Shown: positions 1-6,819, numbered from the stretch's first letter. The stretch is DNA of 15,222 bases from CAZLPY01 sp964561525 (GCA_964561525.1 CAZLPY010000018.1:1-15222); one strand, 5' to 3'. The notes: generated by a model not told the origin, from the sequence alone. Numbers and translations are program-made.

Positions 1-283
1 ATCCATATTCGTAAAACAATAACGTCGCCTCAAGGATATGCGCCTTGCAGGGCTCGGTCACCGGGCTATGCTCCCCCAACAACTGGGTCACGGTGGTCCT
101 CAGGGTCTCATAGGCCAGCGAGTCGCGACGACTACGGTTAGCTTGAGGCGTAATGACAGAGACTGATAATGTGTCGCCACCAACCTCGACCCAATCCAGC
201 TCTTCCCGGATAGTTAAGCCGCTGATTCGCGCTTCATCAAGCAGCTGGCGCAAACCTCGTAAGGTCTCGTACCATGGGTACAT
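1..283 (-). CDS. Hypothetical protein, partial (C-terminus beyond window)
   Basis: An open frame of 94 codons runs off the left edge without a stop. The ATG at 283-281 is preceded by GAAGGAG about 8 nt upstream, a good Shine-Dalgarno match, which decides the start. The visible protein is soluble, rich in Leu, Glu and Arg, with no transmembrane segment or signal peptide; it begins MYPWYETLRGLRQLLDEAR and looks mostly helical at its N-terminus. I do not recognise the family. It follows the membrane-protein gene at 314-709 by 30 bp on the same strand, so the two are probably co-transcribed. Function unknown; that it is a gene rests on the open frame plus the ribosome binding site. Confidence 0.6.
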   Translation of the reverse strand, partial: MYPWYETLRGLRQLLDEARISGLTIREELDWVEVGGDTLSVSVITPQANRSRRDSLAYETLRTTVTQLLGEHSPVTEPCKAHILEATLLFYEYG

Positions 284-313
284 GGCATGCTCCTTCTGTT
301 TGGAATCGAGAGA

Positions 314-709
314 TTAACTCGCTGCCACCGGAGGTTGCGAGTGGCGATGTTCCATGCGGATCATCGCTTTCATTCCTGCGTAGGCCAGCCGATACAATAT
401 CACAAACACCGCTCCGATCCACAAACCATCAAGGTAGTTCCTGTGCATCCACCAGCCGAGCAACTGAAATGCCGCCAGGGCACCGTGAAAACTAGCCCGA
501 AACAAGATGGTCCATGTGGGATTATCACTCTCAGAGATGGGAATGACTATTCCATAGAACATTGCGCTGGCGAAACCAAGCAGCAGCATTGTGCCAGCCA
601 TTAGGCGCCAATATGGAAGATCGCCAGGGGCATACAGAAATTCTGCTCCTGCCCAAACGATCGTGATAAATGCTGCAAACGTGGTAATGCCAATGGCGAG
701 CAACCTCAT
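314..709 (-). CDS. Small four-helix integral membrane protein, unknown function
   Basis: A 131-aa protein with about four hydrophobic segments (roughly residues 2-22, 33-57, 70-88 and 94-112), an acidic-polar loop ISESDN after the second, and a charged Met/His/Arg-rich C-terminal tail. No signal peptide separate from the first helix and no catalytic motif is visible. GTG at 712 is directly followed by ATG at 709. The GGAGGG Shine-Dalgarno lies about 4 nt before the GTG and 7 nt before the ATG, so ATG is preferred. A promoter-like element lies 55-80 bp upstream (764-792). The family is not recognised; such small multi-pass proteins are common in Patescibacteria. Confidence 0.7.
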   Translation of the reverse strand: MRLLAIGITTFAAFITIVWAGAEFLYAPGDLPYWRLMAGTMLLLGFASAMFYGIVIPISESDNPTWTILFRASFHGALAAFQLLGWWMHRNYLDGLWIGAVFVILYRLAYAGMKAMIRMEHRHSQPPVAAS

Positions 710-741
710 CACTAAGCCCTCCGTTGTGATGTCAATGTGCC

Positions 742-792
742 ACGAAATTTTCGTAGGCCTATTATTGTACTACAAAAAGCTTATCAGCGCAA
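742..792 (-). promoter_or_regulatory. Promoter with palindrome for the 131-aa membrane protein gene
   Basis: Reading the minus strand, TTGCGC (792-787) and TACAAT (769-764) are separated by 17 bp, predicting a start near 757 and a leader of about 45 nt that carries the GGAGGG site. Just downstream, 742-754 is the odd palindrome ACGAAATTTTCGT (6-bp arms around one base), placed where an operator could act. The -10 is strong, the -35 weak. Sequence inspection only. Confidence 0.4.
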
Positions 793-1083
793 TTAAGAAC
801 TTTGATTTTGGCTTTTGAGGCGTTCGAGTTGGGCACGATAGCGATCCAGATCACTTTCCCGTTCCGCGATGTCTTTTTCTAACGTTGCCCGATCATGATG
901 ATCTGCGACACTGCTTAGTATCTTTTTCAATTGAGCAATATGGGCCTCGGTGTCGGCTATAGTTGTCGGAAGATCTACCGCTACATCTTCATCAGCTGGC
1001 ATGTCATTATGTTCAACCACCCGTGCTTGATTAAATTCTCGAGCAGCTGCCTGTTCCTCATCTGACCTCATAGACTCATCCAT
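793..1083 (-). CDS. Small acidic coiled-coil protein
   Basis: A protein of 96 aa (97 from the ATG at 1086). The N-terminal half is acidic and disordered-looking. Residues 45-92 show heptad-like Leu/Ile spacing with dense Lys, Glu, Arg and Gln, typical of a coiled coil. There is no signal peptide or transmembrane segment. Two ATGs are adjacent, at 1086 and 1083. The AGGAGG motif ends 2 nt before the first and 5 nt before the second, so 1083 is the better-spaced start. The gene begins only 9 bp after the glyS stop and is probably translated from the glyS transcript. The region resembles short coiled-coil proteins in general, with no specific family that I can name. Confidence 0.7.
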   Translation of the reverse strand: MDESMRSDEEQAAAREFNQARVVEHNDMPADEDVAVDLPTTIADTEAHIAQLKKILSSVADHHDRATLEKDIAERESDLDRYRAQLERLKSQNQSS

Positions 1084-1092
1084 CATTGCCTC

Positions 1093-2487
1093 CTAGATAA
1101 ATTCTTGCACTTCTTTAATCGACACTCGTTTTTGCTTCATGGTGTCCCGATCACGAATGGTGACGGTTTTATCATCAAGCGTATCAAAATCGATCGTCAC
1201 GCACATCGGTGTGCCTATTTCATCCTGGCGGCGGTAGCGTCGGCCAATAGAGCCTGATTCATCGTACTCAGCCATCACGCCTTGCTTTTTAAGATCATGG
1301 AACAAATCGAGCGCTACTCGAGTGAGTTCGGGTTTGTTTTTAAGCAACGGCAACACTGCCACTTTAATCGGCGCTAAATCTTTGTGGAGTCGTAGGACAA
1401 CTCGGGATTCCTCACCTTGGCTTGAATCTTGTGCAGCGGATGATGAATTAGATTGTTCCTTGTTCCTTGTTCCCTGTTCCCCGACTTGCTCCTCATTATA
1501 GGCATCAAGCAGCGCCATTAACGCAATGCGGTCAGCGCCACCTGAAGTTTCCACGATATATGGAATGTATTTTTCCTTCGTCTCTTCGTCAAAGTACGAC
1601 AGATCTTTACCCGAGTATTGCATGTGACGGGATAGATCCCAGTCGCCACGATTATGCACCCCTTCCATCTCCTTCCATCCAAACGGCGTGTTGTACTCGA
1701 TGTCAGTCGCGGCCCGGGCGTAATGAGCCAGCTTTTCATGATCGGCAAAACGCAAGCTTTTTTTGGGAAAGCCGATGTCCACATACCACTGCAACCTCGT
1801 TTTTTTCCACTGCTCATACAACTTGGGGGCGTCAGAGGCTTTGCAAAAGTACTGCATCTCCATTTGTTCAAATTCACGCATGCGAAACGTAAAATTACCC
1901 GGAGTGATCTCATTGCGGAAGGCTTTGCCGATTTGAGCTACCCCAAATGGTGGCTTCATCCGCGAAGTTTGCAGAATATTTTTGAAGTTGACGTAGATGC
2001 CTTGGGTGGTTTCACCACGTAAGTACACTTGCGATTTTGCATCCTCGGTAGAACCAAGGAACGTTTTCATCAGCAAATTAAAATTTTTAGGCTCGGTAAA
2101 CTGATCCTTGGTGCCACAAACCGGACATTGGAGTTTTCCGTCTGAGGTCTTACGTCTTACGTCTGATGTCTGCACTTCCAGTTCATCCAGCCGAAACCGA
2201 TTATGGCAATTTTTACATTCTACTAATGGGTCACTAAAACTCTCAACATGCCCTGAAGCTTCCCAGGTGCGCGGATGCATCAGAATCGCCGCATCGAGCC
2301 CCACAATGTCGTCCCGCATCTGTACCATGGCCTTCCACCACGCTGCTTTGACGTTGTTTTTCAGTAGCACACCATACGGGCCATAATCCCATGTTGAAGC
2401 GAGCCCTCCATAAATTTCAGAGGACGGAAAAATAAATCCCCGGCGTTTGGCCAGGTTAACAATTTGGTCGAGTGATTTCGCTGACAT
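1093..2487 (-). CDS. glyS: Glycyl-tRNA synthetase, class II homodimeric type
   Basis: Charges tRNA-Gly with glycine in the cytosol. At 464 aa it fits the single-chain (alpha-2) GlyRS, not the two-gene alpha/beta form. N-terminal residues (FIFPSSEIYGG) and the class II motif 2 region (around 191-210, FRNEITPGNFTFRMREFEQME) are intact; motif 3 (SGGADRIALMALLDAY) is at 315-330. The anticodon-binding domain occupies roughly 375-464. Two CxxC knuckles (C91/C94 and C121/C124) form a zinc-ribbon-like insert. Two tandem-repeat tracts are read in frame: residues 105-118, between the knuckles, and about 335-352, in the linker before the anticodon domain. ATG at 2487 has no Shine-Dalgarno but lies 6 nt after an extended -10, suggesting a leaderless mRNA. 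The symbol glyQS is also used for this type. Confidence 0.95.
   Translation of the reverse strand: MSAKSLDQIVNLAKRRGFIFPSSEIYGGLASTWDYGPYGVLLKNNVKAAWWKAMVQMRDDIVGLDAAILMHPRTWEASGHVESFSDPLVECKNCHNRFRLDELEVQTSDVRRKTSDGKLQCPVCGTKDQFTEPKNFNLLMKTFLGSTEDAKSQVYLRGETTQGIYVNFKNILQTSRMKPPFGVAQIGKAFRNEITPGNFTFRMREFEQMEMQYFCKASDAPKLYEQWKKTRLQWYVDIGFPKKSLRFADHEKLAHYARAATDIEYNTPFGWKEMEGVHNRGDWDLSRHMQYSGKDLSYFDEETKEKYIPYIVETSGGADRIALMALLDAYNEEQVGEQGTRNKEQSNSSSAAQDSSQGEESRVVLRLHKDLAPIKVAVLPLLKNKPELTRVALDLFHDLKKQGVMAEYDESGSIGRRYRRQDEIGTPMCVTIDFDTLDDKTVTIRDRDTMKQKRVSIKEVQEFI
1453..1480. repeat. Heptamer tandem array inside glyS
   Basis: Four 7-bp units: TTGTTCC three times, then CTGTTCC. On the coding strand this reads as repeated GGAACAA and encodes the low-complexity EQGTRNKEQ stretch in the linker between the GlyRS catalytic and anticodon-binding domains. 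The frame is preserved across it. Confidence 0.85.
2140..2174. repeat. Second heptamer tandem array inside glyS
   Basis: Five consecutive 7-bp units sharing GTCT: GTCTGAG, GTCTTAC, GTCTTAC, GTCTGAT, GTCTGCA. Read in frame on the minus strand it encodes the segment around TSDVRRKTSDG, between the two CxxC knuckles of GlyRS. The word differs from the array at 1453-1480, but the period is the same. Confidence 0.85.
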
Positions 2488-2493
2488 GAGCTT

Positions 2494-2523
2494 ACTATAT
2501 CACGAACTTGATCAGGGTTACAG
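2494..2523 (-). promoter_or_regulatory. Leaderless promoter of glyS
   Basis: On the minus strand an extended -10, TGATATAGT, ends 6 nt before the glyS ATG, placing the expected transcription start on or next to the start codon. A weak -35 candidate (CTGTAA, 18-bp spacer) lies at 2523-2518. No Shine-Dalgarno precedes the ATG, consistent with leaderless translation. Confidence 0.45.
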
Positions 2524-2536
2524 AACTGGTTAAGAT
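2508..2536 (+). promoter_or_regulatory. Leaderless promoter of the PEP-swivel gene
   Basis: TTGATC (2508-2513), a 17-bp spacer, then TAAGAT (2531-2536); the ATG follows after 6 nt, so the message should begin at or very near its start codon. It overlaps the glyS promoter on the other strand in the 55-bp divergent gap. Confidence 0.5.
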
Positions 2537-2542
2537 GGCTGC

Positions 2543-3628
2543 ATGTCCGAACCCGTATTTACCTCGCACCAACCATCGTTAACCGAATGGTTTGCCGAGC
2601 TTGGCGACGCAACCAAAGCGATCGCGTTGCGTGATGAAGATAACACTAAAGCCGAGCGCCTAGAGATTTTGTATCAAATTATTGGCTTACCTTACGAGCG
2701 CCCTGTGATACTGGATGCGACCGATCTAACCAATCGTACACCCGTATTTGCAAAAATGCTGCAGGATCGAGGCGATGAGCTATGCGCCATTCGCCTAGTG
2801 CCGAAGACTAAGGATTTACCGAAGCTGCGGAACCGCGGGTTAACCTTGCGTGAATGTTACGAGACCTGGTACTTAAAGCAGGATATTGATCCAAGCAGAT
2901 ACTGGGCCCACATCTGTCCTCACCCACCCGGGCACCTATGGTCCTCGATTTTTGTGGCTAATTCGCACGGTATTTTTGGCGAGATTATCGCCGGTCGGCA
3001 CTCGCAATTAACCCAAGGCGATACCGCGGCACCAGCGCATCAATTTTTTTATGATTTTAAGCAGTGGCAGTGGCTCCATCCAGATAAGCAAGCTGAGCGC
3101 GAAGCGAAGCGCATGATTAAACGAATCTTGGTTCGAGATAGCAAAAAACAAACTGCAATCCACAAAAAGCTCAGCAGCAGTTTTGAGCACGACTATCTCA
3201 GTGGTTACTTTGAAGCGAACGTATGGCCGGACGATCAGCTGTATTTCATTGACTACAGCCGAATCCTCGGTCAACATCTTTCTCCGCCAAAATTTGACAA
3301 CGCTCCATCGAAATTGAAAGGTGTGGCGGCATATGCTGCGGATTATGCTGGACCGGTGCAAATTGTTGATGTAAGTAATCTTTCATCAGTGAGCTTCCCG
3401 GACGGCTCAGTTTTGGTCACGCGAAACACTGATGTACGATTTTTGCCGTTGATGAAACGCGCCGGCGGAATCATTACCGAGCAAGGAGGCCTTTTAAGTC
3501 ACGCTGCAATCGTAGCTCGGGAGCTTAAAAAACCGTGCGTGGTTGGAGTAACAGGAGCACTGGCTGTACTGAAAAGCGGTGACCATGTTCACATCGCTCA
3601 AAGTGGACAAATTAGCATCAAAGCTTAA
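2543..3628 (+). CDS. PEP-utilising enzyme mobile (swivel) domain protein
   Basis: A 361-aa protein whose last 80 residues match the phosphohistidine swivel domain of PEP synthase, PPDK and enzyme I. The stretch 291-345 runs LVTRNTD, then GGIITEQGG, then LLSHAAIVARELKKPCVVG; His320 is the predicted phosphohistidine. Residues 1-280 do not show a full ATP-grasp domain, and no PEP/pyruvate-binding TIM barrel follows. A piece around 144-160 (IFGEIIAGRHSQLTQGD) resembles the ATP-grasp part of PEP synthase-like proteins. Family knowledge says the swivel histidine shuttles phosphate between two active sites; here the partner sites are absent or degenerate, so the substrate is unknown. It could be a phosphotransfer protein of a reduced pathway. 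Promoter spacing suggests a leaderless mRNA, and the stop is TAA. Confidence 0.8.
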   Translation: MSEPVFTSHQPSLTEWFAELGDATKAIALRDEDNTKAERLEILYQIIGLPYERPVILDATDLTNRTPVFAKMLQDRGDELCAIRLVPKTKDLPKLRNRGLTLRECYETWYLKQDIDPSRYWAHICPHPPGHLWSSIFVANSHGIFGEIIAGRHSQLTQGDTAAPAHQFFYDFKQWQWLHPDKQAEREAKRMIKRILVRDSKKQTAIHKKLSSSFEHDYLSGYFEANVWPDDQLYFIDYSRILGQHLSPPKFDNAPSKLKGVAAYAADYAGPVQIVDVSNLSSVSFPDGSVLVTRNTDVRFLPLMKRAGGIITEQGGLLSHAAIVARELKKPCVVGVTGALAVLKSGDHVHIAQSGQISIKA

Positions 3629-3684
3629 GGAGCTCAGTATGCGGCATTATTTGTTACCCCAACCTATTTTGATCTTAAGCACTC

Positions 3685-3713
3685 TAGACGATTCGCTCTA
3701 ATTATGGTAAAGT
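3685..3713 (+). promoter_or_regulatory. Promoter for the 181-aa orphan
   Basis: TAGACG (3685-3690), a 17-bp spacer ending TGG, then TAAAGT (3708-3713) as an extended -10. The expected start is near 3720, giving a leader of about 45 nt with GGAGGT at 3753-3758 ahead of the ATG. Moderate match to sigma-70 consensus. Confidence 0.35.
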
Positions 3714-3764
3714 ATCGCTATCTTGGGTGTACCCCTTGAGCACCGCCAATATGGAGGTCTTAAC

Positions 3765-4310
3765 ATGGAGTGGCGTAAGTTTTGCGATGTGGTTGGATCA
3801 AACCTGCCGCTCGCTGGTTGTATTCATCACTATTGCCCCACCAATCATCCCACCGCAGTCGACACATCCCAGTTGCGAAGATGGGTCAGGCGATTGATGT
3901 CAATCGCTTCCCACCCCTTCGACACGCTCGATCTTGAAAGCGGTAGTTCTGTCGAAATCTACCGCCTCGAGCACTCGGGCCCAGAGTCTATCCTCCATGT
4001 TTTTCATACCTATACCGTATTCTTCCACTACGAGGCGCTCGTCGACGACATCACTCAGTGCTGCATTGAGTCACCCGGCTCCCGCTGGGTGACGCTAAAT
4101 GACTACGGCGCATCGGACAATGCCAAAGTGCGTTCGATCGCAGACGTCATTGACTTCATACGGCAAGATCATCAGTCACACAAACACAGTGCACTCGTTT
4201 TCGACGCAGTCGTGGAGTGTTGTCACGATGAACACTACCAGCACGCGATGAAGCAAACAGAACAGATGGATTCCCTAGACATCCACCCGTTCCCAATTGA
4301 CTTCACCTAG
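3765..4310 (+). CDS. Hypothetical Cys/His-rich protein
   Basis: A 181-aa soluble protein of unknown family. ATG at 3765 is chosen because GGAGGT lies 6 nt upstream; an upstream TTG at 3723 would add 14 residues but lacks a ribosome binding site. Notable features are a cluster CIHHYC near residues 19-24 and ECCHDEHYQH near 154-163, which together could bind a metal; this is inference from composition only. There is no transmembrane segment or signal peptide. The gene stands alone: its own promoter, the only plus-strand gene between the PEP-swivel gene and the alr terminator region, and a strong intrinsic terminator 20 bp after the stop. Such self-contained units are typical of acquired genes, but nothing shows transfer directly. 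Confidence 0.75.
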   Translation: MEWRKFCDVVGSNLPLAGCIHHYCPTNHPTAVDTSQLRRWVRRLMSIASHPFDTLDLESGSSVEIYRLEHSGPESILHVFHTYTVFFHYEALVDDITQCCIESPGSRWVTLNDYGASDNAKVRSIADVIDFIRQDHQSHKHSALVFDAVVECCHDEHYQHAMKQTEQMDSLDIHPFPIDFT

Positions 4311-4329
4311 TGTACCGCTCCAACACCCG

Positions 4330-4363
4330 CCGCCTGGCTTTATCTTAGCCGGGCGGATATTTT
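4330..4363 (+). terminator. Intrinsic terminator of the 181-aa orphan
   Basis: A 10-bp stem (CCGCCTGGCT at 4330-4339 with AGCCGGGCGG at 4347-4356, one G-T pair) closes a 7-nt loop and is followed by ATATTTTATA on the plus strand. The minus strand lacks a T-run after the stem, so it serves the plus-strand gene; it also separates it from the converging alr gene. Confidence 0.75.
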
Positions 4364-4369
4364 ATACAT

Positions 4370-5473
4370 TTAAAGATATACTCGATGCACCGATTCAGGA
4401 ATGCTGGTCACGATCTCCCGTGGGTTGTCGTCACCACCGCTGGCAATCCAATGTGCTAGCTGATTAACCGTAATTTCTTGATTCTTTTGCTTGCCTATCG
4501 CTATCACCTCATCCCCAATCAGCAAACGCGATTTCACCGCCGAAAGATCAATAATAGTCTGGGACATACACACTCGGCCAATCACCGGGCATTGCCAGCC
4601 ATCCACCAACACGTGTCCTTTGTTGGATAAGCGACGGTCATACCCATGTGCGTAGCCCAAGGGAATGACCCCGATGGTCATATCACGCTGTGCAACGTAG
4701 GTTTGTGAGTAGCCTATTCGAGCCCCTTTGCTGACGCGCTTTTTTTGCATTAGCACCGTTTTGAGGGTCAAAGATGGCTGTAGATCGTGTCCCTCAGGAC
4801 CATAGCCATAAAGTGCAAGCCCTGGGCGTACTGCATCAAAATGATAATCCTGCGATTCAAACAGCACGGCAGACTTTGCCATATGCACTGCTGGCACCAC
4901 ATGGCCGGCCCGCTGCAGGGCAAATAAACAATTTTGCATCGTCGCAAACTGCTCTTTGACAAAAGCCGCGTCCGATTCATCCGCAAAATGACTATAAATG
5001 CCCTCGACTCTGAAGTAAGGAAGGTTCATTATCTGCGGGATGTGTGTAGGCACATCATCCGGCAAAATACCGAGGCGATGCATGCCGGTGTCAATTTTGA
5101 CATGCACTTTAAGCGGGCGCTTTAGTTTAGCTGCCTCCTCATGGAGCATCTTGGCTGAATCTAAATCATATACCGTTACGGTGATTTTTTTATTTATAGC
5201 CTCCGCAACTTCGCTTGCGGCAGTATAGGACATGTTGAGAATAGCTTTTTCCGGTGTTTCGGTACGAACACTCAGGGCTTCCTCTATTGAAGTTACTCCG
5301 AACATGTCAACGTCGCCCTTGATTGCATTCACAACGGGGCGCAAACCATGGCCGTAGGCATTCGCTTTGACGATCGCAATGATGCCAGTATCTGGCAGCA
5401 ATACATGCCTAACCTGGGCAGCGTTATGCCGAATGGCGGATAGATCAATATGGGCAGTGACTTGTGGTTCCAT
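4370..5473 (-). CDS. alr: Alanine racemase
   Basis: PLP enzyme interconverting L- and D-alanine for peptidoglycan. At 367 aa it has the normal family length. The PLP lysine K36 lies in VKANAYGHG, the second catalytic base Tyr255 in the IGYSQTY segment, and the N-terminal TIM barrel carries HVKIDTGMHRLG (124-135) and the PLP phosphate-site region RPGLALYG (216-223). The C-terminal beta domain ends VHRVYL as in other members. One deviation is MSQ where many homologues have MDQ near residue 283. The ATG at 5473 lies 4 bp after the recO stop, so the two are likely translated from one message. Cytosolic. Confidence 0.95.
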   Translation of the reverse strand: MEPQVTAHIDLSAIRHNAAQVRHVLLPDTGIIAIVKANAYGHGLRPVVNAIKGDVDMFGVTSIEEALSVRTETPEKAILNMSYTAASEVAEAINKKITVTVYDLDSAKMLHEEAAKLKRPLKVHVKIDTGMHRLGILPDDVPTHIPQIMNLPYFRVEGIYSHFADESDAAFVKEQFATMQNCLFALQRAGHVVPAVHMAKSAVLFESQDYHFDAVRPGLALYGYGPEGHDLQPSLTLKTVLMQKKRVSKGARIGYSQTYVAQRDMTIGVIPLGYAHGYDRRLSNKGHVLVDGWQCPVIGRVCMSQTIIDLSAVKSRLLIGDEVIAIGKQKNQEITVNQLAHWIASGGDDNPREIVTSIPESVHRVYL

Positions 5474-5477
5474 AGAT

Positions 5478-6203
5478 TTAAGTCAGTATCTCCGATTTTA
5501 ATTCTTTTTCTAATATCTGATGGCGCTGCACGCGTACTATCTTTTTTAATTCTTGCCCTACAGCGTGCGGTAAGTATACCGATTGTAGTATAGCGAAGTT
5601 TTGGTGATTTACTAGACGAAGCACTTTGATGGCAGAGGTGGAGACGGGAAAGGCGTCTTTGGGTGCACTGTGATGCTTGGCGCACACCACTCCCCCTGCG
5701 CTCAGCGAAATACTGTTTTGAGATGACTTTAGGACTTCTAGTCCTACTACACAATGTTCAGCTTCTAATTTATATCCAATAGTACTATAAAGTACTAATT
5801 CTAATAATGTGATGGTTTTTGGCACATCATCAGATCTGTTTAGTTCCTCAAGGCCTCGAGCAGCTAGAACAAATAAATCTGCAGCAATTTCACTATGCTG
5901 CCCCACCGCTTCAATCAGTTCTAACCAGGTAAATAAGGCTTGCATGGAAGAAAGGTTAGGATACGAATAATAATACTTTATCCGAGCTCCAGTAAGGATG
6001 TACAAATTTTTCCCTTGAGCCAGTTCCACCTGAACAATACTTCCCGGCTCCAAGTGACCAGCCAGGCGTGAGCCTTGCTTGCGCACCCCTTTGGCAATAG
6101 CAGATATTTTCCCTAGGTCCTTCGTGAATAGGGTTAGGATGCGGTCAGTTTCACCGTAATTGATGCGCTTAAGCACAATGGCTTCTGTGACAGTATTGGG
6201 CAT
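5478..6203 (-). CDS. recO: DNA repair protein RecO
   Basis: Recombination mediator that anneals ssDNA and, with RecR, loads RecA in the RecF pathway. The 241-aa length matches the family. The N-terminal OB-fold signature is clear (TEAIVLKRINYGETDRILTL, then LGKISAIAKGVRK), followed by the helical domain. The zinc-finger region that in many bacteria has four cysteines retains only EHCVVG near 154-159 and CAKHH near 178-182, so zinc binding is doubtful here; other RecO proteins also lack the site. AAGGT lies 7 nt before the ATG. Gene order recO-alr is a probable operon, isolated upstream by the terminator at 6238-6271. Confidence 0.93.
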   Translation of the reverse strand: MPNTVTEAIVLKRINYGETDRILTLFTKDLGKISAIAKGVRKQGSRLAGHLEPGSIVQVELAQGKNLYILTGARIKYYYSYPNLSSMQALFTWLELIEAVGQHSEIAADLFVLAARGLEELNRSDDVPKTITLLELVLYSTIGYKLEAEHCVVGLEVLKSSQNSISLSAGGVVCAKHHSAPKDAFPVSTSAIKVLRLVNHQNFAILQSVYLPHAVGQELKKIVRVQRHQILEKELKSEILT

Positions 6204-6237
6204 AGCTTATACCTTATCGTAAGGGCGAGAAAAGTAA

Positions 6238-6271
6238 AACGGCCGGGCCAACTGGTGTTGATCCGACCGTT
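6238..6271 (-). terminator. Intrinsic terminator after the small orphan gene pair
   Basis: A 34-nt perfect-length hairpin: 15-nt arms around an ACCA loop, with a single A-C mismatch and two G-T pairs, then TTACTTTTC on the minus strand. It ends the transcript of the 77/70-aa pair about 26 bp after the last stop and insulates recO. Confidence 0.75.
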
Positions 6272-6297
6272 ATTTGCATCTGACGCGCGGCAGCGCT

Positions 6298-6510
6298 TCA
6301 GATACGATAAATGAGCGTGATTTTGCTATCGGGGTCGCGCTCAGACGAAACCTCAACAGGGCAAGCACCGTACTGTTTTGAGCCGTTGAAGGGAGGATCT
6401 CCTGCGTCGCCGGAGGTGTCCGGACTTGGTTCATTCGCCGCTTGAGCGCGCCTGAGAGCACCCTCGAAAAGTTTGGTTCGGTCTATTCCCGACCCTGCCC
6501 AGTTGCTCAT
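6298..6510 (-). CDS. Small hydrophilic orphan protein B (70 aa)
   Basis: Seventy residues, no hydrophobic segment, rich in Ser, Gly, Asp and Arg, with one cysteine (C50). It begins MSNWAGSGIDRTKLFEGALRR, which could form an amphipathic helix, and ends with a more hydrophobic ITLIYRI tail. The ATG at 6510-6508 overlaps the stop of the upstream 77-aa gene as ATGA, and AAGGAG lies 11 nt upstream inside that gene, so translational coupling is likely. The family is not recognised. The tight coupling, shared terminator and ribosome binding sites are the evidence that this is a real gene and not a chance ORF. Confidence 0.6.
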   Translation of the reverse strand: MSNWAGSGIDRTKLFEGALRRAQAANEPSPDTSGDAGDPPFNGSKQYGACPVEVSSERDPDSKITLIYRI

Positions 6511-6740
6511 GACCTCTGTTCTCCTTCGTGACGGTTCGGATTGGTTCGACGCATCCCAAACATCGAAGCGCCGGTATGGAAGGGAAACGGTACAAAATCT
6601 TCCCCTGCATCGGTGCTGATCATTGGGCTGAGGCCACACACACCTCCGCGTTCGGCCATTTCGACATCTCCGGTTGCGTGAGAAGCATCATCAGTATCGC
6701 TGATGTGGGGCTCCCCAGAAGCAGGTACTACGCAGGTCAT
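6507..6740 (-). CDS. Small acidic orphan protein A (77 aa)
   Basis: Seventy-seven residues beginning MTCVVPASGEPHISDTDDAS, acidic in the first half and Arg/Glu-rich at the end, with two cysteines (C3, C36). No transmembrane segment or recognised motif. The start at 6740 is preceded by AAGGAG with 6 nt spacing; an earlier TTG at 6773 has no such site. It is the first gene of a two-gene unit with the 70-aa protein (ATGA overlap). Upstream lie an 8-bp-stem hairpin (6762-6800), an intrinsic terminator (6820-6854) and a promoter with a short leader ORF, so expression may be attenuated. Function unknown. Confidence 0.6.
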   Translation of the reverse strand: MTCVVPASGEPHISDTDDASHATGDVEMAERGGVCGLSPMISTDAGEDFVPFPFHTGASMFGMRRTNPNRHEGEQRS

Positions 6741-6761
6741 TTCTATCTCCTTGCATAATAT

Positions 6762-6800
6762 GCATTCCATCAAGAACCACTAAGAGTCTTTTTGGAATGC
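6762..6800 (-). promoter_or_regulatory. Hairpin just before the small orphan genes
   Basis: GCATTCCA (6762-6769 side, as TGGAATGC on the minus strand) pairs perfectly over 8 bp with 6793-6800 around a 23-nt loop. It sits about 10 nt before the AAGGAG of the 77-aa gene. No T-run follows, so it is more likely a leader structure than a terminator. Confidence 0.4.
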
Positions 6801-6819
6801 GGATGTGTTGGTAACGTGC

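Noticed and set aside
1467..1913. Long reading frames on both strands inside glyS
   Set aside because: They are shadows of the GlyRS coding frame, whose catalytic motifs are intact.
1093..2487. The low-complexity parts of GlyRS as a frameshift or sequencing error
   Set aside because: The frame is continuous through both tracts and normal GlyRS sequence resumes on each side; the tracts are exact 7-bp arrays.
5329..5754. A 141-codon minus-strand frame spanning the recO-alr junction
   Set aside because: It is out of frame with two well-supported genes and has no ribosome binding site or protein-like composition.
5478..6203. Loss of the RecO zinc cysteines as a novelty
   Set aside because: Several bacterial RecO proteins lack the zinc site, so the change is recorded in the annotation only.
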